Assembly (NCBI GenBank): GCA_902772615.1 | Contig: CACYBC010000071.1 | Coordinates: 1-11,161, forward strand | Length of the DNA: 11,161 nt | Source: an uncultured Ruminococcus sp. | GTDB taxonomy: Bacteria > Bacillota > Clostridia > Oscillospirales > Ruminococcaceae | Reading direction: 5' to 3' | Shown: piece after piece, positions 1 to 7,049 of the stretch | How the letters are laid out: each line of letters begins with the position of its first letter | How positions within the stretch are numbered: the stretch's first letter is position 1 | Position numbers and translations under genes: made by a program | Notes under the pieces: model-generated | Databases searched by the model: none | What the model was told of the DNA's origin: nothing | What the model saw: only the letters and a program-made list of their open reading frames with translations

Positions 1-11
1 CTCTTGTAAGG

Positions 12-17
12 TATGAT
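12..17 (+). promoter_or_regulatory. Possible -10 box of the C26 hydrolase gene
   Basis: TATGAT at 12-17 matches the sigma-A -10 consensus at five of six positions and would place the transcription start near 24, about 34 bases before the ATG at 58. The matching -35 box would lie outside the window, so only half of the promoter can be judged. Confidence 0.35.
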
Positions 18-57
18 ACTATGTTTAAGGAAAACAAATCACTGAACGGAGAATGAA

Positions 58-759
58 ATGAAACCAGTCATCGGCGTACTGCCGCTTTGGAGATCCGAAA
101 AAGAGCGGCTTTGGATGAGGCCTGATTATCTGGACGGCATAATGGAAGCAGGCGGCGCGCCGCTCATCTTCCCGTTTACCGAGGATGAGGAACTGACAGA
201 CCAGTTCACCGGCATGTGCGACGGGATACTGTTCACGGGCGGACAGGATGTTTCGCCGGCCATCTACGGAGAAGAACCTCTTCCTCAGCTGGAGGAAGTA
301 AGCGACCGGCGCGACAGGCTCGAACTGCTGGTCATCAAAGAAGCACTGGCACTTGAAAAGCCTGTTTTCGGCATCTGCAGGGGTCTGCAGTTCTTAAACG
401 CTGCCCTCGGAGGCACTCTGTACCAGGATCTCTCGACCCAGTATGATGCCCGCATCCCGCACCGCCAGTCAGAGCCCTATAGTGTTCCGACTCATGAAGT
501 GAACATCGAGCCGGGTTCTCCCCTGGCAGACGTCCTCGGAAGCGGACCGATATCGGTCAACAGTTTCCATCATCAGGGAGTTAAGGATCTGGCGCCGGGC
601 TTGGTGCCCATGGCGTGGGCTCCCGACGGTCTTGTGGAGTCTTTCTTCCGCCCGGGATCCGCATTCTTCTGGGCAGTGCAGTGGCACCCCGAGATGCTCT
701 TCAGGAACGATGAGAACAGCAGAAAGCTGTTCAGGACATTCGTGGAAGCCTGCAGGTAA
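58..759 (+). CDS. Peptidase C26 / gamma-glutamyl-GABA hydrolase-like glutamine amidotransferase
   Basis: A 233-residue class I glutamine-amidotransferase-fold hydrolase of the peptidase C26 family, which includes PuuD; members cleave gamma-glutamyl amide bonds. Visible motifs are GGQDV (61-65), the nucleophile elbow GICRGLQ with Cys107, the family hallmark FHHQG (170-174), and WHPE with His210 and Glu212, which complete the Cys-His-Glu triad. There is no signal peptide or membrane segment, so it should be cytoplasmic, and the length is normal for a stand-alone member. The ATG at 58 is preceded by GGAGA at 48-52, a good Shine-Dalgarno. It is the only plus-strand gene in the window and appears monocistronic, ending in a terminator 18 bases after the stop. 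The physiological substrate (gamma-glutamyl-GABA from putrescine breakdown, or another gamma-glutamyl compound) cannot be read from the context because no other puu gene is present. Confidence 0.88.
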   Translation: MKPVIGVLPLWRSEKERLWMRPDYLDGIMEAGGAPLIFPFTEDEELTDQFTGMCDGILFTGGQDVSPAIYGEEPLPQLEEVSDRRDRLELLVIKEALALEKPVFGICRGLQFLNAALGGTLYQDLSTQYDARIPHRQSEPYSVPTHEVNIEPGSPLADVLGSGPISVNSFHHQGVKDLAPGLVPMAWAPDGLVESFFRPGSAFFWAVQWHPEMLFRNDENSRKLFRTFVEACR

Positions 760-777
760 GCAGGTGTAAACAGTTAC

Positions 778-807
778 AAAAGGAGCCGGCAGCGCCGGCT
801 CCTTTTT
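778..807. terminator. Bidirectional intrinsic terminator between convergent genes
   Basis: A perfect 9-bp GC-rich stem (GGAGCCGGC at 782-790 with its complement at 794-802) has a 3-base AGC loop. It is flanked by an A-run on the left (778-781) and a T-run on the right (803-807), which can extend the stem. Read on either strand, the hairpin is followed by a U-tract. It lies 18 bases after the plus-strand hydrolase stop and 26 bases after the minus-strand carboxylesterase stop, so it can serve both convergent genes. Confidence 0.93.
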
Positions 808-833
808 CGTTATAGACTTTCCGATCCAGTACG

Positions 834-2354
834 TTATACGAACTCTTTGCGGAACTCCTCTGTGAGGAAGTCCTTGAGGTCGTTCTGAGGATCGACATAG
901 GGCTGAGGTGTGTCTCCCCAGTACATGATGTTGTGTTCTTCAAGGGTGTATGGCTTCCACAGCGGCTGAGGCAGTCCGGTGACATCCAGTCCGTTCGGGT
1001 CGCCGTTCTTGAAGAAGAAGCACAGGGCGTTGCACATCTGGCGGGCCAGATCATAGTGCTTGCCGGTGAAGGGTCTCCAGCACTTTGCGAGGTTCTCGAA
1101 ATGGAACCACAGGTCGGAGGAGTGGAAGGTTCCGGGATGATCATATCCGGGCATCTCGGGATTGAACCTGTAGAAGTAGATCGGACGGTCATTGCCGTTC
1201 TTCTCATCGAATTCCTTCATGACGCGGATCGCTATCTCCGCTCCGTTGATCCTTGTGCGGTCCATGGCGGTGGGCACATCGGCGCCTATGAGCTCCATGT
1301 ACTCATCCACGCGCTCCGGGAAAGCGTGCTCTGCGAGCTTCCTGAAGTCATCCATGCTTCTGGCGACAATGGGCGAGCGGGTCTCGCCGACGGTGCATCC
1401 GACGATGAGCGGTACCGGCCAGTCTTTGCGGGTCATGAGGGTCTTGTCAGTGTCCTCAGTGAGGTATACGCCGTCCACGCAGGTCATCCACATGAGATGC
1501 TCCTGAGCGCAGAACTCTTCGCACTTGTCTCTGAGCGTGCAGGCATCGATTGCTCTCGCTTCCGCCAGAGTCTTTACGCCCATAAACTCAAAAAACTTGA
1601 CGCCGAGCTGCTGAGTCTCTTCGAAGCTGTACTTCCTGATGAAGGATGTCTTGTAGGGATTTGCGCCCATGCCGCTCATGATGATGGCTTTCTGGAAAAG
1701 CCCTTCATTCTGCGGTGAGCACAGCTGAGCAGTGACGCTCATGCCGCCGGCGGACTGTCCGCCGATGGTGATGTTCTCGGGATCTCCGCCGAAGGCGGCG
1801 ATGTTTCTCTTGACCCAGCGGGTACCTGCCTGCTGGTCGAGGTGTCCGAAGTTGGCCGGAGCATCGGGATTCTCCGCAACTATCTCCGGATGTGTCATGA
1901 ATCCGAAGCAGTTGAGGCGGTAGTTGATGGTGACTACCACTATTCCGCGCCTCGCTATGCGCTCTCCGTCGAACTCCATCTCAGCGGGGTTGCCTTCTCT
2001 GAGGCCGCCGCCGAAATACCACACGAATACCGGCAGTTTCTCATCGGCCTTCTTCGCGGGAGTCCATACGTTAAGATACAGGCAGTCCTCGTCCATCGGG
2101 ATCTCGGGATCGACGTTCCACTCTCTGGTGTAGATATTGGTCTCGTCGATGCCGGGAATATGCTGCATCGAGATAGGCGCGAACTTATAGCAGTCCAGCA
2201 CTCCGTCCCAGTCTTTTGCGGGCTGGGGGGCACGCCAGCGGAGATCGCCGACGGGAGGTGCAGCAAAAGGAATACCCTTGAAGGATGTGATACGGGGATC
2301 AGCGGCGGGAAGGCCCCTGACGACGCCGTTTTCAACTCTTACTTCACGTAGCAT
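834..2354 (-). CDS. Type-B carboxylesterase (alpha/beta hydrolase)
   Basis: A 506-residue carboxylesterase type B protein, the family of bacterial p-nitrobenzyl esterases, which hydrolyses carboxylic esters. The N-terminus carries the FKGIPFAAPPVG block (25-36), followed by the second family signature EDCLYLNVW (89-97), an oxyanion-hole segment YFGGG (113-117), the nucleophile elbow GGQSAGG with Ser201, a probable acid Glu324 in TVGET, and the catalytic His411 in FHSSDLW. The triad order and spacing fit the family, and the length is typical. There is no signal peptide, so it is probably cytoplasmic. The oxyanion motif has Phe where many homologues have His. The ATG at 2354 leaves only a few residues before the first conserved strand, so a later start is unlikely; the Shine-Dalgarno is only a weak purine run. 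It has its own promoter and is separated by a terminator from the MFS gene upstream. The natural substrate is unknown. Confidence 0.93.
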   Translation of the reverse strand: MLREVRVENGVVRGLPAADPRITSFKGIPFAAPPVGDLRWRAPQPAKDWDGVLDCYKFAPISMQHIPGIDETNIYTREWNVDPEIPMDEDCLYLNVWTPAKKADEKLPVFVWYFGGGLREGNPAEMEFDGERIARRGIVVVTINYRLNCFGFMTHPEIVAENPDAPANFGHLDQQAGTRWVKRNIAAFGGDPENITIGGQSAGGMSVTAQLCSPQNEGLFQKAIIMSGMGANPYKTSFIRKYSFEETQQLGVKFFEFMGVKTLAEARAIDACTLRDKCEEFCAQEHLMWMTCVDGVYLTEDTDKTLMTRKDWPVPLIVGCTVGETRSPIVARSMDDFRKLAEHAFPERVDEYMELIGADVPTAMDRTRINGAEIAIRVMKEFDEKNGNDRPIYFYRFNPEMPGYDHPGTFHSSDLWFHFENLAKCWRPFTGKHYDLARQMCNALCFFFKNGDPNGLDVTGLPQPLWKPYTLEEHNIMYWGDTPQPYVDPQNDLKDFLTEEFRKEFV

Positions 2355-2514
2355 TGTCGTTTCTCTCTTTCTTTTTTTATTGGTTTTCCAGTAATTGAAT
2401 TATACTTTTCCGCTTCGCAAAAGAGAATTGTCCCTGTTCATATTCAGCATCTTCCCCAATCGCCAAATGTGTAATTTGTGAATTCTATCGAAGCAATGTG
2501 CGACCTTTCGGCGC
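2355..2514. other. Intergenic region upstream of the carboxylesterase
   Basis: This AT-rich stretch between the carboxylesterase start and the MFS terminator holds the promoter described at 2399-2427 and the imperfect dyad at 2405-2423. The part from 2430 to 2498 shows no reading frame, RNA fold or repeat that I can support. It would be the place for an upstream regulator site. Confidence 0.5.
2399..2427 (-). promoter_or_regulatory. Promoter of the carboxylesterase gene
   Basis: On the minus strand a perfect TATAAT (2404-2399) is preceded, after a 17-base spacer, by TTCTCT (2427-2422), a weak -35 box. The -10 ends 44 bases before the ATG at 2354. The spacer contains an imperfect inverted repeat (2405-2423, arms CTTTT and AAAAG with a GC/GC inner pair), which could be an operator or simply chance. 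The weak -35 may mean that an activator is needed. Confidence 0.6.
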
Positions 2515-2544
2515 AGAAAAAGAGCGGCCCTTAGGCCGCTCTTT
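2515..2544 (-). terminator. Intrinsic terminator after the MFS gene
   Basis: An 11-bp perfect stem (2519-2529 with 2534-2544; core AGAGCGGCC) has a 4-base loop and, on the minus strand, is followed by a T-run (complement of the A-run at 2517-2521). It begins 16 bases after the MFS stop and sits before the carboxylesterase promoter, so it closes the acyltransferase-MFS transcription unit. Confidence 0.9.
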
Positions 2545-2560
2545 GATCACAACTGTAGAT

Positions 2561-3892
2561 CTACTTTTCCGGGTGCAGTTTCCTGTACTCTTTTTTTGCC
2601 ATCGTAATGGGTATAAGGGTCAGCGGCATCCAGCATGCTGCCACTATGAACGTGACCCAGTTGGCCGAGAAACCGGCTTCTCCGAGTTCATTGTGCATGG
2701 CATGTCCGAAATGATTGATCAGCCAGGAGCCTATGGGCGTACCGATGCACATGGGGATGATGACATAGAATATCTGTCTGATCCCTTCGCTCTGTCCGTG
2801 CATGTTCGCAGGCATATGGTTTTTGAGCATGACCATCAGTGACTGGTATATGCACATATAGCCTGTGCCGAACAGGAATATGCCAAGGCATGTGACAGGC
2901 GTGCTCTTTATCCAAACGATGCTGAGTCCAAGGATGGTAAGTGCCACGGATCCGTACATGACATTGTAGAATTTACCGTTGTCCAGATATTTGCTGCACA
3001 GGAACGTAAAGGGCAGCGCGGCGATCAGCGGGAGGCCGAGCACCAGGCCGGCATTTCCTGTGGAGTATCCCTGGGTATAGACAAGGAAATTGGTCAGATG
3101 TGAGAAATACATCTGGAATCCGATGAAGTATACGGAGAATATCATGCAGATGAGCTTCATCATGCGGTTCTCTTTGAGGATCCTGAAGTTGAACGCAGAG
3201 AACACCTGATGCCAGAATCCCTTCGGATCCCTGTTTTCCCTGAGGTCCGGAGCATCCTTTACCATAAAGATCACGCAGACGCTCATAAGCACCAGGAAGA
3301 CGCCGAGGATCAGGAAGAAATTGAAGTAGTCGACCTTCTCGATGACCTTGCCGAAAAACAGCCCGCCCATTATGGTACCTGCCACAGGCAGCACGGCCAC
3401 TACAGCTCCCATCTTTCCGCGGTTGCCCTCTTCCGTTATATCGGTGGTCCATGCGATGAATCCGGAGTCATTCGCCATGGCTCCTATGAAGCTCATCAGG
3501 CAGTCACCTGCAACGACAGCCACAGTCAGCAGCAGCATCTTGCTGTGATCCAGATATTCGGTAAGGCCGAACAGGACCACAGTCACGCCCCACAGCGCGT
3601 ATCCGATAAGCATCTGCGGCCTTCTTCTGGCAAGTCTGTCTCCAAGTGTTCCCCATACGAAGCACCCGAAGGTACTGGCCATCGCGGACAGAGCCACCAT
3701 CCAGGAGATGATGTTGGGATCCGGAGCTATCTTGGAATAGATATAGTTTGGATACCATGTGTTCTCCACGCACCAGACCAGCTGTCCGGCCAGTCCGACC
3801 ACGACCACGAAGAACCATTCCTTCGCCGTGAGCACACGCAGTCCCTTTTCGTTGCGATGGATCTCAAGCGTGTGCTTGTTTTTGTCTGCCAT
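2561..3892 (-). CDS. MFS transporter, SLC45/GPH-like
   Basis: A 443-residue polytopic inner-membrane protein with about 12 hydrophobic segments, fitting the major facilitator superfamily. The first membrane segment (about 25-45) contains Glu43 next to an aromatic patch. The loop between segments 2 and 3 has the motif-A-like GTLGDRLARRRP (81-92), and a second conserved-looking loop, DITEEGNRGK (151-160), resembles SLC45 and glycoside-pentoside-hexuronide carriers. The C-terminus is basic and cytoplasmic. The ATG at 3892 is preceded by AAGGAG at 3904-3909 with an 11-base gap, slightly long. It starts 27 bases after the acyltransferase stop, with no terminator between, so the two genes should be co-transcribed. 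Relatives of this broad group move sugars with cations, and some eukaryotic relatives move lysophospholipids. The substrate here is not identifiable from the sequence; the acyltransferase neighbour makes a lipid or acylated molecule worth testing. Confidence 0.88.
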   Translation of the reverse strand: MADKNKHTLEIHRNEKGLRVLTAKEWFFVVVVGLAGQLVWCVENTWYPNYIYSKIAPDPNIISWMVALSAMASTFGCFVWGTLGDRLARRRPQMLIGYALWGVTVVLFGLTEYLDHSKMLLLTVAVVAGDCLMSFIGAMANDSGFIAWTTDITEEGNRGKMGAVVAVLPVAGTIMGGLFFGKVIEKVDYFNFFLILGVFLVLMSVCVIFMVKDAPDLRENRDPKGFWHQVFSAFNFRILKENRMMKLICMIFSVYFIGFQMYFSHLTNFLVYTQGYSTGNAGLVLGLPLIAALPFTFLCSKYLDNGKFYNVMYGSVALTILGLSIVWIKSTPVTCLGIFLFGTGYMCIYQSLMVMLKNHMPANMHGQSEGIRQIFYVIIPMCIGTPIGSWLINHFGHAMHNELGEAGFSANWVTFIVAACWMPLTLIPITMAKKEYRKLHPEK

Positions 3893-3919
3893 TGATCTGC
3901 TCTCTCCTTAATATATGTT

Positions 3920-5116
3920 TTATTTTATTTCCTTTATTCCCTCTCCCTTGAGGTAGTATATCGCCTGTGCATACTTGTACGGATTGAATCCCTTTCCTCC
4001 GATAAGGAAGTACGAGTTCTCCCTTGTAGAGATGATCAGTTTTCTGCCGCTGACCGGCGATACTATATCGATGCTGGAGATCTCCAGTGTTCGTTCGCTT
4101 CCGTCCGACATGCAGAAGCTCACGGCATTCCTGTCAAGTCTGAGATAGCCTATGCCAAGTATGACCCTCTTTCCGATGCTCCTGTCAGATATGGTGAATC
4201 TGACTCCGTCATCCTCGAAGATATATCTGTCGTATTCAGTGACTGTCTTCCCGACGTGTTCTTTCTGCATATCCATCCACTCAGACATCAGAGTGATACC
4301 TATGCTGCTGTCGTCGAAAGTGAAAGTCAGATCTTCGTTATATGTGCCTGTCAGTCCGCAGGCCGTGCATCTGAATCCGGTGCCGGAAGAGACTATGGTG
4401 CTCACAGCCCCGCATTTAGGACAGATATAGACCGCGCTCTCGATCGATTCCGCGCGCTTCCTGGATTTGTATCTGTACTGGGAAGGAGGAGGACTTACCG
4501 TGAGTTTTTCCACTATGATATCCAGCAGTTCCTCATCCGTCATGTCGGAGATCTCATCCGCAGTAAGCACCTGGACCTGTCTGCAGGTCATATATCCCCA
4601 GCGGGTCTTTGCAGCCCAGCGGGGATCGCATCCGTATCCGCCTTCAATGTTGCACAGCGCTAGATCCGCCTTCATCTTCCGCGCCAGCTGCGCTATGCCG
4701 ATATCGATGCTGGTAGGCCTTCCGTCGTAAGTAGTGCTGCCCTCCGGGAACACTCCGACCACTCCACCTTCCGCGGCGATCTTCAGCGCTGCCCTCACAG
4801 CCTGGATATCCCCTCCCTGCTTGCGCTTCGGGATAGGACCGAAGAAGAAGGTCAGCAGCTTTGAACTGAATCCGTTCGTGAACAGGTTGTCAGTCGCCAT
4901 GAAATGGATCGGCCTGTTGTACATCATGGTAAGGAATCCGGGATCCCAGAATGTCTGGTGATTGCACAGGACGAGATATGGCCGATCCAGCCTCAGTCTC
5001 GTGCTGCGGCACCTGAATCCCATCTTAATGAAGAAATAAGGGATCATCAGGATCTTCACTATGATAAGTGTGATCCAGTCCCTCTTTCTGCACCATCTCT
5101 TCTGTTTCTTCTTCAC
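3920..5116 (-). CDS. PlsC-type acyltransferase with zinc ribbon and extra C-terminal domain
   Basis: A membrane-associated acyltransferase of the PlsC/LPLAT family, which typically moves an acyl chain onto lysophosphatidate or a related acceptor. Numbering from the longest reading (TTG at 5164), the N-terminus is basic, followed by a hydrophobic segment (about 31-49), the catalytic NHxxxxD block with His69 and Asp74, and FPEGS (139-143). A CxxC-14-CxxC zinc ribbon (Cys248, 251, 266, 269) follows, and then about 110 beta-rich residues (about 305-414) that look like a PH/GRAM-type module, a guess from pattern only. Canonical PlsC proteins are about 240 residues, so the C-terminal 170 residues are an extension. 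I prefer the GTG at 5116 (398 residues): it has GGAGG at 5121-5125, while the TTG at 5164 has no Shine-Dalgarno and would lie at the predicted transcription start. It leads the MFS gene in a two-gene operon. Confidence 0.85.
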   Translation of the reverse strand: MKKKQKRWCRKRDWITLIIVKILMIPYFFIKMGFRCRSTRLRLDRPYLVLCNHQTFWDPGFLTMMYNRPIHFMATDNLFTNGFSSKLLTFFFGPIPKRKQGGDIQAVRAALKIAAEGGVVGVFPEGSTTYDGRPTSIDIGIAQLARKMKADLALCNIEGGYGCDPRWAAKTRWGYMTCRQVQVLTADEISDMTDEELLDIIVEKLTVSPPPSQYRYKSRKRAESIESAVYICPKCGAVSTIVSSGTGFRCTACGLTGTYNEDLTFTFDDSSIGITLMSEWMDMQKEHVGKTVTEYDRYIFEDDGVRFTISDRSIGKRVILGIGYLRLDRNAVSFCMSDGSERTLEISSIDIVSPVSGRKLIISTRENSYFLIGGKGFNPYKYAQAIYYLKGEGIKEIK

Positions 5117-5120
5117 TGCG

Positions 5121-5125
5121 CCTCC
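5121..5125 (-). promoter_or_regulatory. Ribosome binding site fixing the acyltransferase start
   Basis: GGAGG on the minus strand lies 4 bases before the GTG at 5116. The gap is short but usable. Together with a predicted transcription start near 5163, it argues against the upstream TTG at 5164. Confidence 0.6.
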
Positions 5126-5169
5126 GTCGGTATCCCCGTGCGAATCCTGTCTGTTTTTTTCCAAAGAAG

Positions 5170-5199
5170 ATTATAAACATCACAGCCCCGGAACTGCAA
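5170..5199 (-). promoter_or_regulatory. Promoter of the acyltransferase-MFS operon
   Basis: A perfect TATAAT on the minus strand (5175-5170) follows TTGCAG (5199-5194) after an 18-base spacer. The -35 box falls in the loop of the hairpin at 5181-5214, and one hairpin arm fills most of the spacer. The transcription start would be near 5163, giving a leader of about 47 bases before the GTG at 5116. Confidence 0.55.
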
Positions 5200-5219
5200 G
5201 TTTCCGGGGCTGTGTTTTT
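5181..5219. terminator. Strong hairpin between the ABC genes and the acyltransferase operon
   Basis: A perfect 13-bp stem (CACAGCCCCGGAA at 5181-5193 with its complement at 5202-5214) has an 8-base loop. The T-run (5215-5219) follows the hairpin on the plus strand. On the minus strand, where the genes lie, the hairpin comes 15 bases after the ABC stop but is followed only by ATGTTTATAATC, a poor U-tract. It probably still ends or reduces ABC operon transcription, but by sequence it is a better terminator for antisense transcription. Confidence 0.7.
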
Positions 5220-5228
5220 CATATGATC

Positions 5229-7049
5229 CTATCCGAGGAAAGCAGATGTCACCTCATCCTCGTACTGCCTTGTATAAAGATTGTGGTAATAGCCGTTGAG
5301 AGCCATCAGCTCATCATGTTTTCCGCGCTCCACGATCTTTCCGTCCTTGACTACCAGTATGATGTCTGCGTTCTTGACGGTGGAGATCCTGTGTGCGATC
5401 ACTATGGATGTCCTGCCCTCTATGATGGTGTCTATCGCGTTCTGTATCTTCTGCTCGATGATGGTATCGACGGATGCCGTTGCCTCATCCAGCACGAGTA
5501 TCCTGGGATCACTCAGTATGGCTCTCGCAAATGAGATCAGCTGTTTCTCACCGGTTGAAAGGGTGTCGCCGCCCTCACCGATATCGCCGTCCAGTCCTCC
5601 CGGGATGCGGTCTATGACCTCATCCGCTGAGCAGAGCTTCAGTGCGCGCATGATCTGATCCTCCGTGGCATCGGGATTTCCGTAGAGAAGGTTCTCCCTG
5701 ATCGTGCCGGAGAACAGATGCGGTGTCTGCTGCACGTATCCTATGGATGAGTGCAGCCAGAGCTGCGAGCGCTCTCTTGCATCCCTGCCGTCAATGAGTA
5801 TCTGTCCGTCGGTCGGTTCGTAGAACCTGCAGACCAGGTTGACCAGCGTGGATTTTCCTGCTCCTGTCTCGCCCACGATGGCGATGTTGGTCCCGAAAGG
5901 TATCTTCAGATCGAAGTGCTCAAGCACGTACTCATCCCCGTCCGGGTACATGAAAGACACGTCCCTGAACTCTATGTCACCTTTCATCTCCTCCCAGTTT
6001 TCCTTTTTGGGGTAGAAGGAGTCGCCGTACTTCTCTATGACCTCAGGGGTATCCGTGACGTCGGATCTGGTCTCAAGGATCTTGCTGACCCTCTCGATGT
6101 TGACCTGAGTAGTGACAAGATCGGAGAAGGCATCGATTATCCATCTGACCGGTTCCATCATTCCCTGTGCATATGACATGAACATGGAGAAGGTCCCGAC
6201 CTCCTCCGCAGCGATATATCCGCCTCTCCAGAGCACGACTGCCAGAGCAGCCGAAGACGCGAAGTTCATGGTGACTGCGAACAGTCCCCTGAGCCTTGAC
6301 GCACCGACGCTCTTGTGCCACATCTTCGAAGTGTCGCCCACGAACTTGTCTATCATGGTATCCTCGATCACCAGAGACTTGATGGTCTTGGCGCCGGTGA
6401 TGCCCTCGTTGAAGTTTCCCGTGATGGTGGAGTTGATCTCCCTGACCTCGCGGTTCACCTCTATAAGCCTCTTCTGGAAGATCGAGAACAGTATCGCCAC
6501 GGCCGGGATTATCGACACCACAAACAGAGCAAGCTTCGCGTTTATGGAGAACATGACCACCACCGAACCTATCAGATAGGTGGAATGCCAGATCGTGTCC
6601 ATGAGCGTCCAGGACGCCAGTGATCCTATCCTGGACGAGTCGCTCATTATCCTGGCGTGCAGATAGCCGACGCTGTTTTGGTTGAAGAACGAGAAAGCCA
6701 GCGTCTGCATATGGCTGAACATGGCGTTCCTGATATCTCTGTTTATACTGACCTCAACCCGCAGCGCGTGCTCGCAGGCGACGTAGTTCGCCGCAGACTG
6801 GGTGAATATCATCAGCAGATACCCTGCTATGAACCATCCGAGAGTATCCACAGTGCCGCCCTGCACGAAGTGGTTGAGGGAATATCTCTGGAACAGCGGC
6901 ATACCAATATCCTGTACGCTTCCCAGCAGGCCGCATATCACCATGGTTATCAGCGTGCGACTGTACGGTTTTACAAAGGGCAGTATCTTTCCAACTCCGA
7001 AGAAAGGAAGGCCTCTGTCTCTCTTTTCTCTGGTCTTCTTACTGCTCAT
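5229..7049 (-). CDS. ABC exporter half-transporter, subunit with catalytic Walker B
   Basis: A 606-residue type IV ABC exporter half: six membrane helices in about residues 20-320, then a nucleotide-binding domain. Numbered from the start chosen here, Walker A is GETGAGKST (393-401, Lys399), the Q-loop is at Gln440, the signature is LSTGEKQ (497-503), Walker B is ILVLDE with the catalytic Glu522, and the switch is His553. The signature departs from LSGGQ at the third, fifth and sixth places, whereas Walker B is intact. This is the complement of its partner, as in heterodimeric exporters of the BmrCD/LmrCD/TM287-288 type. The ATG at 7049 is preceded by AAAGGAGG (7056-7063) and overlaps the partner's end by 11 bases, indicating translational coupling; a longer reading from 7157 lacks such support. 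The substrate is probably a hydrophobic compound, drug or lipid, but it is not defined. Confidence 0.92.
   Translation of the reverse strand: MSSKKTREKRDRGLPFFGVGKILPFVKPYSRTLITMVICGLLGSVQDIGMPLFQRYSLNHFVQGGTVDTLGWFIAGYLLMIFTQSAANYVACEHALRVEVSINRDIRNAMFSHMQTLAFSFFNQNSVGYLHARIMSDSSRIGSLASWTLMDTIWHSTYLIGSVVVMFSINAKLALFVVSIIPAVAILFSIFQKRLIEVNREVREINSTITGNFNEGITGAKTIKSLVIEDTMIDKFVGDTSKMWHKSVGASRLRGLFAVTMNFASSAALAVVLWRGGYIAAEEVGTFSMFMSYAQGMMEPVRWIIDAFSDLVTTQVNIERVSKILETRSDVTDTPEVIEKYGDSFYPKKENWEEMKGDIEFRDVSFMYPDGDEYVLEHFDLKIPFGTNIAIVGETGAGKSTLVNLVCRFYEPTDGQILIDGRDARERSQLWLHSSIGYVQQTPHLFSGTIRENLLYGNPDATEDQIMRALKLCSADEVIDRIPGGLDGDIGEGGDTLSTGEKQLISFARAILSDPRILVLDEATASVDTIIEQKIQNAIDTIIEGRTSIVIAHRISTVKNADIILVVKDGKIVERGKHDELMALNGYYHNLYTRQYEDEVTSAFLG

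Noticed and set aside
933..1718. Long open plus-strand frame (261 codons) opposite the carboxylesterase
   Set aside because: It lies wholly antisense to a gene with complete family motifs, has no recognisable domain, and is explained by the GC-rich codon positions of the real gene.
2499..2515. Small hairpin just beyond the MFS terminator
   Set aside because: The stem has only six pairs with a bulge and lies past the strong terminator. It is followed by A-rich sequence only because of that terminator's A-run, so no separate function is supported.
3209..3895. Open plus-strand frame (228 codons) opposite the MFS gene
   Set aside because: The translation is rich in His, Gln and Asp with no membrane or domain pattern, as expected from reading hydrophobic codons backwards. 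It has no promoter or Shine-Dalgarno support.
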